A stretch of 64,000 nucleotides of DNA from Gaiellasilicea sp963850995 (GTDB lineage: Bacteria > Actinomycetota > Thermoleophilia > Gaiellales > Gaiellaceae): NCBI GenBank assembly GCA_963850995.1, contig CAWKNQ010000004.1:124001-188000 (forward strand), written 5' to 3'. The notes under the pieces were generated by a model. That model made no database searches, was not told the DNA's origin, and was given only the letters and a program-made list of their open reading frames with translations. A program made the translations under genes and the position numbers. Shown here one piece after another: positions 8,369 to 16,108 of this stretch; position 1 is the first letter of the stretch; every line of letters begins with the position of its first letter.

Positions 8369-9627
8369 CGGCCGCGCTCCTGGCACTCAACGCGCGAACG
8401 TTCGCGAGCCTCCGCCGCCACCGCAACTACCGCCTCTTCTTCACCGGCCAGGTGATCTCCGTCAGCGGCACCTGGATGCAGAACGTCGCGCTCGCATGGC
8501 TCGTGGTCGAGCTGACGCACTCGCCGCTCGCCGTCGGCGTGCTCGCGTTCTGTCGCTTCATCCCCTTCACCGTCTTCGGCCTCTTCGCAGGCGTCGTCGC
8601 GGACCGGATCGACAACCGCAAGCTCGTGATCGGGACGCAGGCGGTCTCGATGACCTTCGCGACGATCCTGGCGACACTCGTGCTGACCGGGTCGGAGACG
8701 CTCTGGCTCGTCTACCTGCTCGCCGTTCTCTCCAGCACGGCACTGGTCTTCGACGCCCCGGGCCGGCATGCGCTCACCTTCCAGATGGTGGGGCGCGCCG
8801 AGCTGCCGAACGCGGTCGCGCTCAACGCGAGCCTGTTCAACGCGTCGCGGGTCGTCGGACCGGCGATCGCAGGGGTACTGATCGCGGGCTTCGGCGTCGG
8901 GATCTGCTTCGCGATCAACGCGCTTTCGTTCCTCGCGGTGCTCACGTCGCTTCTTCTGATGAGAACGGATGAGCTCGTTCAGATCAAGCGCGACCCCGAG
9001 CCGCCGACGGTCCTGCGAGGGATCCGGGAGGGCATCTCCTGGGCGCTCGCCTCGCACCAGACGCGTCTCGTCCTCGCGATCGTCACCGTCGTCAGCACGG
9101 TCGGCTTCAACTTCCACGTGATCCTTCCCCTGCTCGCATCGGACACGCTTCGGACCGGTCCCGAGGTCTTCGGAATCCTCTCCGCCTGCTTCGGCGGCGG
9201 CGCGCTCGTGGGGGCGCTGCTGTCCGCGGCGCTCGGGCGCGCGAGCTGGAAGGTGCTCGTCGCGGGCACGGGCGGCTTCAGCGTCTCTCTGCTCGCGCTC
9301 GCCATGGTCGCGACGGTGTGGGCATGCGCCGTGCTCCTGTTTGTCACCGGCGTCTGCTTCACGCTCTGGACGGCGAATGCGAACTCGATCCTGCAGCTGC
9401 GCGCGCCGGACCACCTGCGCGGCCGGGTCGTCAGCCTCTACCTCTGGGCGTTTGCCGGCTTCGCCCCTCTCGGCGGCCTGCTCGCAGGCTGGCTCACGGA
9501 GGTCGGCGGCACGCAACTCAGCTTCCTGGTCGCAGGCGTGACAGGGCTGGCGATGACGCTGCTCGCGGCGCGCGAGCTGGCGCGACGGTATCCGGGCCGC
9601 GTCCGCCTCGGTTTTACACGGCCCTAA
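8365..9627 (+). CDS. MFS transporter (drug/solute exporter, EntS/enterobactin-exporter-like)
   Basis: Integral membrane carrier of about 420 aa with 11-12 hydrophobic segments. GTG 8365 overlaps the marR stop (GTGA) and gives MTAALLALNARTFASLRRHR; a longer upstream reading through the marR gene is rejected because its residues are low-complexity Arg. Typical MFS loops are GLFAGVVADRIDNRKLVIGT and FDAPGRHALTFQMV. This branch (MFS_3, EntS-like) exports small hydrophobic compounds or siderophores. Pairing with MarR suggests induction by its substrate. Confidence 0.85.
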   Translation: MTAALLALNARTFASLRRHRNYRLFFTGQVISVSGTWMQNVALAWLVVELTHSPLAVGVLAFCRFIPFTVFGLFAGVVADRIDNRKLVIGTQAVSMTFATILATLVLTGSETLWLVYLLAVLSSTALVFDAPGRHALTFQMVGRAELPNAVALNASLFNASRVVGPAIAGVLIAGFGVGICFAINALSFLAVLTSLLLMRTDELVQIKRDPEPPTVLRGIREGISWALASHQTRLVLAIVTVVSTVGFNFHVILPLLASDTLRTGPEVFGILSACFGGGALVGALLSAALGRASWKVLVAGTGGFSVSLLALAMVATVWACAVLLFVTGVCFTLWTANANSILQLRAPDHLRGRVVSLYLWAFAGFAPLGGLLAGWLTEVGGTQLSFLVAGVTGLAMTLLAARELARRYPGRVRLGFTRP

Positions 9628-9632
9628 CACGT
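9611..9632 (+). promoter_or_regulatory. Tandem 11-bp repeat upstream of the two-component operon
   Basis: GTTTTACACGG followed by CCCTAACACGT, overlapping the stop of the MFS gene and about 40 bp before the next start. It resembles the cleaner repeat at 12111-12132 and may be an OmpR-type response-regulator site. Weak alone; the similarity to the second copy gives it weight. Confidence 0.35.
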
Positions 9633-9672
9633 AGGGCACGACACGCTGACGGTCTGCGGCCACAATGCGCGC

Positions 9673-10068
9673 ATGACGCGAAGGCGTTCAAAGGCCCTCT
9701 GGGCCGTCGTGGCGCTGCTCGCGCTCAACGCTGTGCTGCTCGTGGCCCAGCCCGGGCTCGCCGTGCCGCGGTCGCTCGGCGACTACTTCTTCGGCCCCAA
9801 GCTCGTCCGCGCCGAGGTCGTCATGCAGGAAGGCGGCGTGCTTCACGACTACCGGATCGACCGCGGAATGATCCGTGGCAAGCCCGCCGGCGCGATCGTG
9901 CTGCGAGAGCGCGACGGGACGCTCGTCACGATCGCCGTCGCGCCGACCGCGGCGGTCACCGTCAACGGCCGTCCGGTCCCATTCGCCATGCTTCGGCGTG
10001 GAATGAATGCAACGGTGATCCGCGACGGCGACGCCCCTGCCATCGAGGTTCGCGCCGGCCGCGGATGA
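9673..10068 (+). CDS. Small secreted or membrane-anchored protein of unknown function
   Basis: 131 aa with a basic start (MTRRRSK) and a hydrophobic stretch at about residues 8-28 ending ALAVP-like, consistent with a signal peptide or anchor. The rest is a small beta-rich domain (RAEVVMQEGGVLHDYRIDRG, then DGTLVTIAVAPTAAVTVNG). Its stop overlaps the response-regulator ATG (ATGA), so it is the first gene of a three-gene operon with a regulator and a sensor kinase. It could be an accessory or target of that system. Not recognised. Confidence 0.65.
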   Translation: MTRRRSKALWAVVALLALNAVLLVAQPGLAVPRSLGDYFFGPKLVRAEVVMQEGGVLHDYRIDRGMIRGKPAGAIVLRERDGTLVTIAVAPTAAVTVNGRPVPFAMLRRGMNATVIRDGDAPAIEVRAGRG

Positions 10069-10772
10069 CCGCGGCGGCATCCGCGGCGAACGGCGCGGCC
10101 CAGCCCGGGTCGGAGTTGCTGCTCGTCGAGGACGAAGAGTCGATCGGCGCGCTCGTGAGCGCCTATCTCGAGCAGTGCGGCTACACGGTCCAGTGGGCGC
10201 GGACGGGCGAGGAGGCGCTCTCGCACCTCGGGCTCCAGCGGCCACGCCTCGTCATCCTGGACGTCGGCCTGCCCGGTAAGGACGGCTTCGCGGTCTGCGA
10301 GAGCATCCGCGCGCATTCGACTGTCCCGATCCTGATGCTGACCGCGCGGGACGAGGAAGCGGACCGCGTCGCAGGCTTCGAGCTCGGCGCCGACGACTAC
10401 GTGACCAAGCCGTTCTCCCCGCGAGAGCTCGCCGCCCGCGTGAAGGCGTTGCTGCGGCGGGCCGAGCCGACGCCACACGCGGGCTTGCTCGAGCTCGGCG
10501 ACGTCGTCGTCGATCCGCAGGCGCGCGAGGTCATAGTGGCGGGCGAGCCGGTCGAGCTGACGGGCAAGGAGTTCGACCTGCTCGCGTACCTGCTCGAGAA
10601 CGTCGGCATCGTCGTCTCGCGCGACCAGTTGCTCGACCGTGTCTGGGGGATGAGCTACGCGGGCGGCACGCGCACCGTCGACGTCCACGTCGCGCAGCTC
10701 CGCCGCAAGCTCGGACGGCCGGACGCGATCAGGACGCTCCGGGGGGCCGGCTACAAGGCCGTCCGGCCGTGA
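10065..10772 (+). CDS. OmpR/PhoB-family response regulator
   Basis: 235 aa. Receiver: acidic pair LLVEDEESIG, phosphoacceptor in RLVILDVGLPGKDGF (residue about 66), Thr in MLTARDEE and Lys in DYVTKPFSPREL. Winged helix: VELTGKEFDLLAYLLENVG, VVSRDQLLDRVWG, TVDVHVAQLRRKLG and RGAGYKAVRP. The ATG overlaps the upstream stop and the stop overlaps the kinase GTG, so all three genes are coupled. It may bind the 11-bp tandem repeats at 9611-9632 and 12111-12132. Confidence 0.92.
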   Translation: MTAAASAANGAAQPGSELLLVEDEESIGALVSAYLEQCGYTVQWARTGEEALSHLGLQRPRLVILDVGLPGKDGFAVCESIRAHSTVPILMLTARDEEADRVAGFELGADDYVTKPFSPRELAARVKALLRRAEPTPHAGLLELGDVVVDPQAREVIVAGEPVELTGKEFDLLAYLLENVGIVVSRDQLLDRVWGMSYAGGTRTVDVHVAQLRRKLGRPDAIRTLRGAGYKAVRP

Positions 10773-12106
10773 CGCTGCGGGCGCGGCTCTTCGCCGCGAT
10801 CGCGCTCGTCGCGCTGCTCTCGCTCGCCCTCGCGCTCGCCATCGCCGCCCTGGCGACCCGGCGTGCGGTCGAGCGCAACACCCTCCGGGACGTCTCGGCG
10901 CAGTTCGACCTGCTGGTCGAGCGGGAGCGGAACGCGCTTCTTCCCTTCTCGCGCCTCACCTCGCTGCAGGAGTTCCTCGACCGCCAGGACGAGCGGGTGA
11001 TCCAGGTGCCGCTCGACGGCTCCGTCGACCTACTCCCGCCCGATCGCGCCGCGCAGCTCCGCCGAGGCGCGAAGCTCGACGGCACGCTCGACACCGACGG
11101 GACGCGCTACCTCTACGCCGCCAGGCTCGTGCGCGGCAAGGGCTTCATCCTGCTGCGGCCGGCGAGCTCGACGAACTCCGCCTGGCGGCCGCACTTCTAC
11201 GGCCTGCTCTTCGCGGCGGCGGCGACGGCCGCCCTCGCAGCGTTGATCGCGTTCCTGCTTGCGCGGGCGATCGCCCGACCGGTGCGGCGGGTCGCCGAGG
11301 CGACGCGCGGGCTCGCAAGCTCGACGGTGGAGCCGGCGCTCGTCCCGGTCGAGGGCCCGCGCGAGCTTGCCCTCCTCGCCGAGAGCTTCAACGAGGTCGC
11401 CGTCCAGCTTTCGAAGGCACGCGAGGCGGAGCGGGCCTTCCTGCTCTCGGTCAGCCACGAGCTGAAGACGCCCTTGACCGCGATCCGCGGCTACGCCGAG
11501 GGGCTCGAGGACGGCGCCTTGCCGGCCGACGAAGCGGCCACCACGATCGTGGCCGAGGCGAAGCGGCTCGAGCGGCTCGTCGGCGACCTGCTCGACCTCG
11601 CGCGCATGCGCAAGGCCGAGTTCAGCGTCCGGCGCGAGCCGGTCGACCTGGCCGCGGTCGCCCGCGAGGCGCTGCGCCGCTACGAAGCGCAGGCGCGCGA
11701 CTTCGGCGTCACGCTCGAGGTCGACGGCCCCGAGTCGGCCCCCGCGCTCGCCGACGCGGACCGGACGCTCCAGATCGTCTCGAACCTCGTCGAGAACGCA
11801 CTCCGGATGACGCCCGCCGGCGGCTCGGTGCGCGTCGTCGCCGCGCCCGGAGAGCTTCGCGTCGAGGACACCGGCCCCGGTCTCCAGGCCGAGGAGCTCG
11901 AGCGCGCCTTCGAGCGCTTCTTCCTCTACTCCCGCTACGGGCGCGAGCGGCCGGTGGGCACGGGCCTCGGGCTCGCGATCGTGAAAGCGCTCGCCGAGGG
12001 CATGGGCGGCTCCGTCGAGGTCTCGAGCACCCCCGGCCGGCTGACCGTCTTCACGGTGCGACTGCCGCGCTCGACCGTCTCGGTCGCCCCTCCGATCCCC
12101 GTCTGA
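10769..12106 (+). CDS. Membrane sensor histidine kinase
   Basis: 445 aa, GTG start overlapping the regulator stop. Two membrane segments (about residues 8-30 and 140-165) bracket an extracytoplasmic sensor of about 110 residues. They are followed by HAMP (ARPVRRVAEATRGLA), the HisKA helix with phosphoacceptor His in FLLSVSHELKTPLTAIRGYA, N box NLVENALRMTPAGG, G1 VEDTGPGL, F box FERFFLY and G2 GTGLGLAIVKALAE. Cognate to the upstream response regulator. Signal unknown. Confidence 0.92.
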   Translation: MTLRARLFAAIALVALLSLALALAIAALATRRAVERNTLRDVSAQFDLLVERERNALLPFSRLTSLQEFLDRQDERVIQVPLDGSVDLLPPDRAAQLRRGAKLDGTLDTDGTRYLYAARLVRGKGFILLRPASSTNSAWRPHFYGLLFAAAATAALAALIAFLLARAIARPVRRVAEATRGLASSTVEPALVPVEGPRELALLAESFNEVAVQLSKAREAERAFLLSVSHELKTPLTAIRGYAEGLEDGALPADEAATTIVAEAKRLERLVGDLLDLARMRKAEFSVRREPVDLAAVAREALRRYEAQARDFGVTLEVDGPESAPALADADRTLQIVSNLVENALRMTPAGGSVRVVAAPGELRVEDTGPGLQAEELERAFERFFLYSRYGRERPVGTGLGLAIVKALAEGMGGSVEVSSTPGRLTVFTVRLPRSTVSVAPPIPV

Positions 12107-12110
12107 AGCT

Positions 12111-12132
12111 GTTTTACGCCGGTTTTACGTTC
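12111..12132 (+). promoter_or_regulatory. Tandem 11-bp direct repeat upstream of the RTX gene
   Basis: GTTTTACGCCG directly followed by GTTTTACGTTC, 68 bp before the RTX-repeat gene. Seven identical bases (GTTTTACG core) recur with an exact 11-bp period, the pattern bound by OmpR-type dimers. A related pair sits before the two-component operon, suggesting that this regulator controls both. Confidence 0.5.
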
Positions 12133-12199
12133 GGCGAACGGTGGGCTGACGGGGGGTGGAAAGGATGACGACGTCAGCATCGCCCGAATTGGAGGGTTC

Positions 12200-12769
12200 A
12201 TGAAGAAGCTCAAGTACACGATCGGAGCGGTGGTCGCACTGGCCGCTCTCGTCGTCACCGGCGCCGCTCTCGCCCATGCGGTCGTCGTGATCAAGGGCAC
12301 GCACGGAGACGACGCGCTCACCGGCACGGCGGGCAAGGACGTGATCTACGGCCGTGGCGGCAACGACACGATCAACGCCGGTGAAGGCAACGACCGCGCC
12401 CACGGCATGAAGGGCAACGACACCGTCAACGGCGACGGTGGCAACGACCGCCTCTGGGGCGGCGCGGACAACGACACGCTCGGCGGCGGTACCGGCAACG
12501 ACGTGCTCCGCGGCCGGCCCGGCGACGACGTGCTCGACGGGGGCCCCGACAGCGACCGCATGTGGCCGGGCCGCGGCGCCGACCGTCAGTTCGGCGGCGA
12601 CGGCGACGACATCCTCCACGCGCTCGCACGCGACAGGCAGGTCGACCAGATCGACTGTGGCCCCGGCAACGACACCCTGTGGCTGAACGCGAAAGAGCAG
12701 GACGTGCACGTCAACTGCGAGATCGTGAAGACGGTCACCGTCGCGCGCGGCAACGGCGGCGACGACTGA
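12200..12769 (+). CDS. Secreted RTX (hemolysin-type calcium-binding) repeat protein
   Basis: 189 aa, good ribosome site (GGAGGGTTC before ATG). A Sec signal peptide (MKKLKYTIGAVVALAALVVT, cleavage near ALAHA) is followed by about ten nonapeptide repeats of the GGxGxDxLx type: GTHGDDALTG, GRGGNDTING-like units, GGTGNDVLRGRPGDDVLDGG, GGDGDDILHA. These form a calcium-loaded parallel beta roll. The C-terminus (DQIDCGPGNDTLW, then VNCEIVK) has two Cys that could form a disulfide. No enzymatic domain, so a structural, adhesive or calcium-buffering role is likely. Confidence 0.88.
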   Translation: MKKLKYTIGAVVALAALVVTGAALAHAVVVIKGTHGDDALTGTAGKDVIYGRGGNDTINAGEGNDRAHGMKGNDTVNGDGGNDRLWGGADNDTLGGGTGNDVLRGRPGDDVLDGGPDSDRMWPGRGADRQFGGDGDDILHALARDRQVDQIDCGPGNDTLWLNAKEQDVHVNCEIVKTVTVARGNGGDD

Positions 12770-12826
12770 ATCAGAAGGACTCTCGGGAGCCCACGGGGGG
12801 CCCTCCCGGGAGCTGCGGTGCCGACC

Positions 12827-12854
12827 AGGCCGGAGGCAGTGATGCCTCCGGCCT
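12827..12854. terminator. Bidirectional hairpin terminator candidate
   Basis: AGGCCGGAGGCA and TGCCTCCGGCCT form a perfect 12-bp stem with a GTGA loop, placed 57 bp after the RTX stop and 15 bp after the convergent small ORF stop. No T tract follows on either strand, so termination would be of the weak-U type common in actinobacteria. Confidence 0.6.
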
Positions 12855-12868
12855 CTTGTCGGCTCTGG

Positions 12869-13000
12869 TCAACGGCTCCGCCTGACGCGGCGGCGCTCGA
12901 TGCGCTCCATGGCACGTGCCGCGAGCGCGATCCGACGAGCGGCGCGCGGGCGGCGGTCGGGCTGCCGGCGAAGCTCTCTCAGCTGTCCGTAGGTCAGCAT
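12869..13000 (-). CDS. Small basic protein, 43 aa, strong ribosome site
   Basis: An ORF too short for standard thresholds, starting MLTYGQLRELRRQPDRR and ending VRRSR. It is very Arg-rich (about a third of residues), predicted helical. The reason to believe it is the near-perfect Shine-Dalgarno AAAGGAGGTGTG directly before the ATG at 13000, and the hairpin terminator right after its stop. An in-frame upstream ATG at 13015 would place the Shine-Dalgarno inside the gene and is less likely. Function unknown; a nucleic-acid-binding or regulatory peptide is possible. Confidence 0.5.
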   Translation of the reverse strand: MLTYGQLRELRRQPDRRPRAARRIALAARAMERIERRRVRRSR

Positions 13001-13440
13001 CACACCTCCTTTCATGGAATCGACGGTACGTGCGCCGTCCTACCGCGTCCATCGGCCGCGAGATCGAAGTCAGGTCGTCCTCACGGACGACGGCGACCCT
13101 ACGACCGGGCCCGGCTGAGGTCGTAGGCCGGTGGGCGATCTCCTCGTCGCCCGAGCGGCTCGTCACGAAGGGGAGCTTCGAGCCGCCGGGCGACCGGGTG
13201 GGGGTACCCGCTACGAAGGAGAATGCGAGCGCCCTTTCCGGCGACGCCGACGACCCGGACGTGACCACCCTCGCGCGGCCGCGAGGTCAGGCGAATGGTC
13301 CCTCCGACCGAGTGAGCCGGAGCCGGTACGGCCACCGGTGCATTGAGCACGAAATGCGAGACGCCACATCTCTTGACGGTAGAGGGCGACCCGCTCGGTC
13401 CCGCGGACGATTTCGGTCGTCCTCGCGGACGAGTCGCTCG
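13001..13440. other. Gene-poor tract, no supported gene
   Basis: No reading frame here shows the codon pattern of neighbouring genes. The best minus-strand frame (13099-13350, 83 codons) has weak third-position GC and no recognisable motif. Two similar short hairpins occur: GTCGTCC-TCAC-GGACGAC near 13076 and GTCGTCC-TCGC-GGACGAG near 13421. The tract probably holds the promoter of the 43-aa ORF and remnants. Confidence 0.5.
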
Positions 13441-14301
13441 TCAGACCGGCTCTGAAGCGGCGATCCAGATTGGCCCGTCGCCGCACTCCACGCGGCGCGC
13501 GCCGCCTCCCGGATCGGTCAGTCGTGTCTGCAGCAGCACGACCTCCTCGCCGTCCAGTTCCGCCACCGGGGCACGAAGTCCGGTCAGGCCGAAGGTCAGA
13601 TGCCAGGCGCGCACCTGGTCGTGAATCGTTCGAGCCGGCTGCGACCAGTCGACGCGGGCGTAGTCGTCATCCTCGAAGTGCCCCGCCCAGCTGAGCCCTT
13701 CGACCGGCTGTGGATCGCCGGGATCGCCTGCGGCGACGCGCTCGAAGACGCGCGGCAGGAGGCTCACACCGGAGGCGAGGAGCCGCGGCCCGAACTCGGC
13801 GATGTCGACGTCATCGTCCGCGATCGGCACGCTCGTCTGCGCAAGCAGGTTGCCGGTGTCCAGGTCGGCGTCCATGTAGTGCCAGGTGCTGCCCCAGGCC
13901 TCGTCTCCGTCACGGAGCGCCCACGCCAGGGGGATCGGGCCGCGGTGTCGCGGCAGGAACGCGGGGTGATAGTTGACGGATCCGAGCCGCGGCACCTCGA
14001 GCGCGGCCAGCGGGATCTTCCACGGGAAGCCCCAGCAGAGCACCAGATCGGGCTCGTAGGCACGCAGGAGCGGCTCGATCGCATGCTTGTCGCGCACGAA
14101 GAGGAGATCGAGCCCGGCGGGGGCGGTTGCGTCCGCGAGCTCGAGCTCGGGGGGGCGCTCCTCGCCGCGACGCGGCGCGAGAATCGCGACGGGCTCGTGG
14201 CCGAGGTCTCGCAATCCGTCAATGAGCGTGTCGGCGACCGGCCTGATCGTGCAGATGCAGACGATGCGCCAGCGCACGCTCACAGAATGAGCCGTCTCCA
14301 C
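13441..14301 (-). CDS. Formyltransferase-family protein (methionyl-tRNA formyltransferase-like)
   Basis: 286 aa. The Rossmann-like N-terminal domain has the formyltransferase active-site signature: Asn and His in GSVNYHPAFLPRHRGPIP and the Asp-containing loop WHYMDADLDTGNLLAQ. These are the catalytic Asn, His and Asp that transfer formyl from 10-formyltetrahydrofolate. A C-terminal domain like that of Fmt or ArnA follows (AGHFEDDDYARVDWSQPARTI). The start (GTG 14301) overlaps the end of the upstream fragment; GTG 14283 or 14277 are alternatives. A housekeeping Fmt is normally about 310 aa and beside def, so this is more likely a sugar- or small-molecule formyltransferase paralogue. Confidence 0.75.
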   Translation of the reverse strand: METAHSVSVRWRIVCICTIRPVADTLIDGLRDLGHEPVAILAPRRGEERPPELELADATAPAGLDLLFVRDKHAIEPLLRAYEPDLVLCWGFPWKIPLAALEVPRLGSVNYHPAFLPRHRGPIPLAWALRDGDEAWGSTWHYMDADLDTGNLLAQTSVPIADDDVDIAEFGPRLLASGVSLLPRVFERVAAGDPGDPQPVEGLSWAGHFEDDDYARVDWSQPARTIHDQVRAWHLTFGLTGLRAPVAELDGEEVVLLQTRLTDPGGGARRVECGDGPIWIAASEPV

Positions 14302-14596
14302 CAGGGGAGGCGCGGGGCCTTGACGACGACGAGCCCTGTCCGCAGCTCGTCGGGATCGCCTGCAGCGAGCGAGCGCCGATCACGACCGGCCCGTCGTGCG
14401 CGTCGACGTCGGTCTGCTTCCCGAAGAGCCCGTCCGCCTCGTCGAAGAAGAGGATCGACCCGGCTCGTTCGGCGGCCTCGAAGCGGGCGTTCAGGTTCTG
14501 CTCGGTCTCGGCCAGGTACTTCGAGACGGCGTCTGCCTGGCCGAGGACGGCGACACGTGCGTCCGGCCGCGTCGAAAGCAGCTTGAGCTCCCGCAT
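14280..14596 (-). pseudogene. AAA+ ATPase-like fragment, frameshifted
   Basis: One frame gives SKYLAETEQNLNARFEAAER and then AGSILFFDEADGLFGKQTDV, which matches the pre-Walker-B and Walker-B region of AAA+ ATPases whose usual form is KYxGETExNL...LFFDEADALFGKR. No Walker A, sensor or arginine-finger region is visible. After DAHDGPVVIGARS the sense reading shifts near 14365 to AAGDPDELRTGLVVVKAPRL, then PWWRRLIL and a TGA at 14280-14282. Two stops lie just upstream in the ATPase frame. It is either a decayed gene or one badly hit by indels. Confidence 0.45.
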
Positions 14597-14652
14597 CAGT
14601 GCGTTCGCGACTCCGCTGGTCGTCTACTACGCGACGGCTGAGCCGACGCGGA

Positions 14653-14982
14653 TCATCGATCAGACCGCCTTCCTCCTCGGTGGACCGCTCGAGCTCGTAC
14701 TACAGCATCGTGGCCGACTCGCTGGATCACGGAGCCGGGCTTGTCGATGCTCGTCTCGCCCGCGCTCGGGCTGGCGATGATGCCGAACACGCCGACGTTG
14801 ATCAGCAGGAGCGCCGGACTGGCCGGCAACGCGTCGTACGCCTTCGCGGCGACCCAGCCGGGAGCTGATCGTCGACTGCTTCGAGGCCCGCGGGCTTGAC
14901 AATCGAGACGTGGCTCGTCGGCGCGGAGATCGGTGCGGCCGATCTCCTCGACGACACGGCGCCTCGTCGGCCGCGGCCCCAC
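14653..14982 (-). pseudogene. Unrecognised membrane-protein remnant
   Basis: Only the central part reads like protein: SPALLLINVGVFGIIASPSA, then GETSIDKPGSVIQRVGHDA. This gives a single hydrophobic segment and a conserved-looking loop. On both sides the frame dissolves into Arg-rich out-of-frame text; the downstream frame with ELERSTEEEGGLIDDPRRLS is separated by a stop. I do not recognise the family. It lies between corA and the AAA-like fragment and may be part of the same damaged gene. Confidence 0.3.
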
Positions 14983-15066
14983 CCGCGTCGCGCGCTTCGA
15001 CCGCGTTCACGCTGACCGAGCTGGAGCGCTTCGGCGAGGACGGCGTGCGTCTTTGCTACGAGCGGG

Positions 15067-16037
15067 TCAGATCCAGTCCCGCGCCCGCGCGATCACGAGC
15101 GTGACGGGTGCGACGGCCACGATCACCGCGAGGACGACCCAGAACAGCATCGGCTCCTCGAAGAGCCCGACCTTGAAGTTCATGCCCATCACGCCCGGCG
15201 AGCAGCGCGCCCGGCAGCAGGATCACGGAGGCGAGCGTGAGCACCTTCATGATCTCGTTCGTCCGGTGGCCGCCGCGGGCGATGAGAACGTCGAATGAGC
15301 CGACGATCGCCTCGCGCGCGTCGCGTGCCTCCTGCAGGGTCGTTTCGAACCGGCTCAGGAGCGACTGGAAGCGCTCCGCCGAGTCGCCGTCGCCGAGCGG
15401 CTCCAGCTCCGGGTAGGTCAGCGCGACGAGCGTGGGCCGATGAGCGACAAGGGCACGGCGAAGCTTCCCGACTTCGAGCCGCATCTCGACGAGTCGCTCG
15501 ATCTCGCGCTCGGCGTCGCCGTCGCCCCGCATCGCGTCGACGTCGAAGCGCTCCAGCCGTTGCTCGATCCGCTCGAAGGAGTCCGAGTAGGCCCCCAGCA
15601 CCCACTCGAGCAGGGCCGCGAGGAAGGTCGGACCGTCCATGCTGCCGGTGTCCCCCGAGCCGGACGCTCTCTCTGCGAACGCTTCCAGCACCGAGATCGG
15701 CGTTTCGTGCGCAGTGATCACCCAGTTCTTGCCGATAAGGCACTCGAGCGCGACCAGGGCGCAGTCGTCCTCTTGCCTCGGGGCATACGCCGTGAGATGG
15801 AGGTAATGACCGTGGTCGTGAAAGAGGGCGCGCTCGCTCGAACGGGCCAGCGCCTCGCGCGTCTCGTCGGTGAGACCGAACTCGCTCGCGACTCGGCGCA
15901 ACGGCCTCCTCGGACTGACGGTCGAGGTCGACCCAGAGCAGCTTCGAGCCGCTCAGCCGCCCGGGGCGATCGGCGAGGCCGTCGAGCTGCTCGACCCGAT
16001 CCCGTTCGAACAGCATGATCTGACTTGGCACAGACAT
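15067..16037 (-). CDS. corA: CorA-family magnesium/divalent cation transporter (frameshifted)
   Basis: About 323 aa when joined. The soluble N-terminal part starts MSVPSQIMLFERDRVEQLDG; the helical stalk has FLAALLEWVLGAYSDSFERI and EIMKVLTLASVILLPGALLA. After a frame change near 15196 the family signature GVMGMNFKVGLFEEP follows, then a second membrane helix FWVVLAVIVAVAPVTLVIAR and the end RARDWI. A first frame change lies near 15900 (DLDRQSEEAV then RRVASEFGLTDETREAL). The GMN signature and two C-terminal membrane helices are diagnostic of CorA channels. Two isolated indels in an otherwise complete gene suggest sequence error. Confidence 0.82.
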
Positions 16038-16108
16038 GTCGCCGAATGAAACGGCGCCGGGCCGGAGGGAGGTACGCCTGCCGCCGACACAGGCCTCGGG
16101 CTCTTGGT

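Noticed and set aside
9318..10064. An N-terminal extension of the response regulator reading back into the MFS gene
   Set aside because: Arg-rich out-of-frame text; the ATG at 10065 gives a normal-length regulator with an ATGA overlap.
13099..13350. An 83-codon minus-strand ORF in the gene-poor tract
   Set aside because: No ribosome site, unremarkable codon pattern and no recognisable motif.
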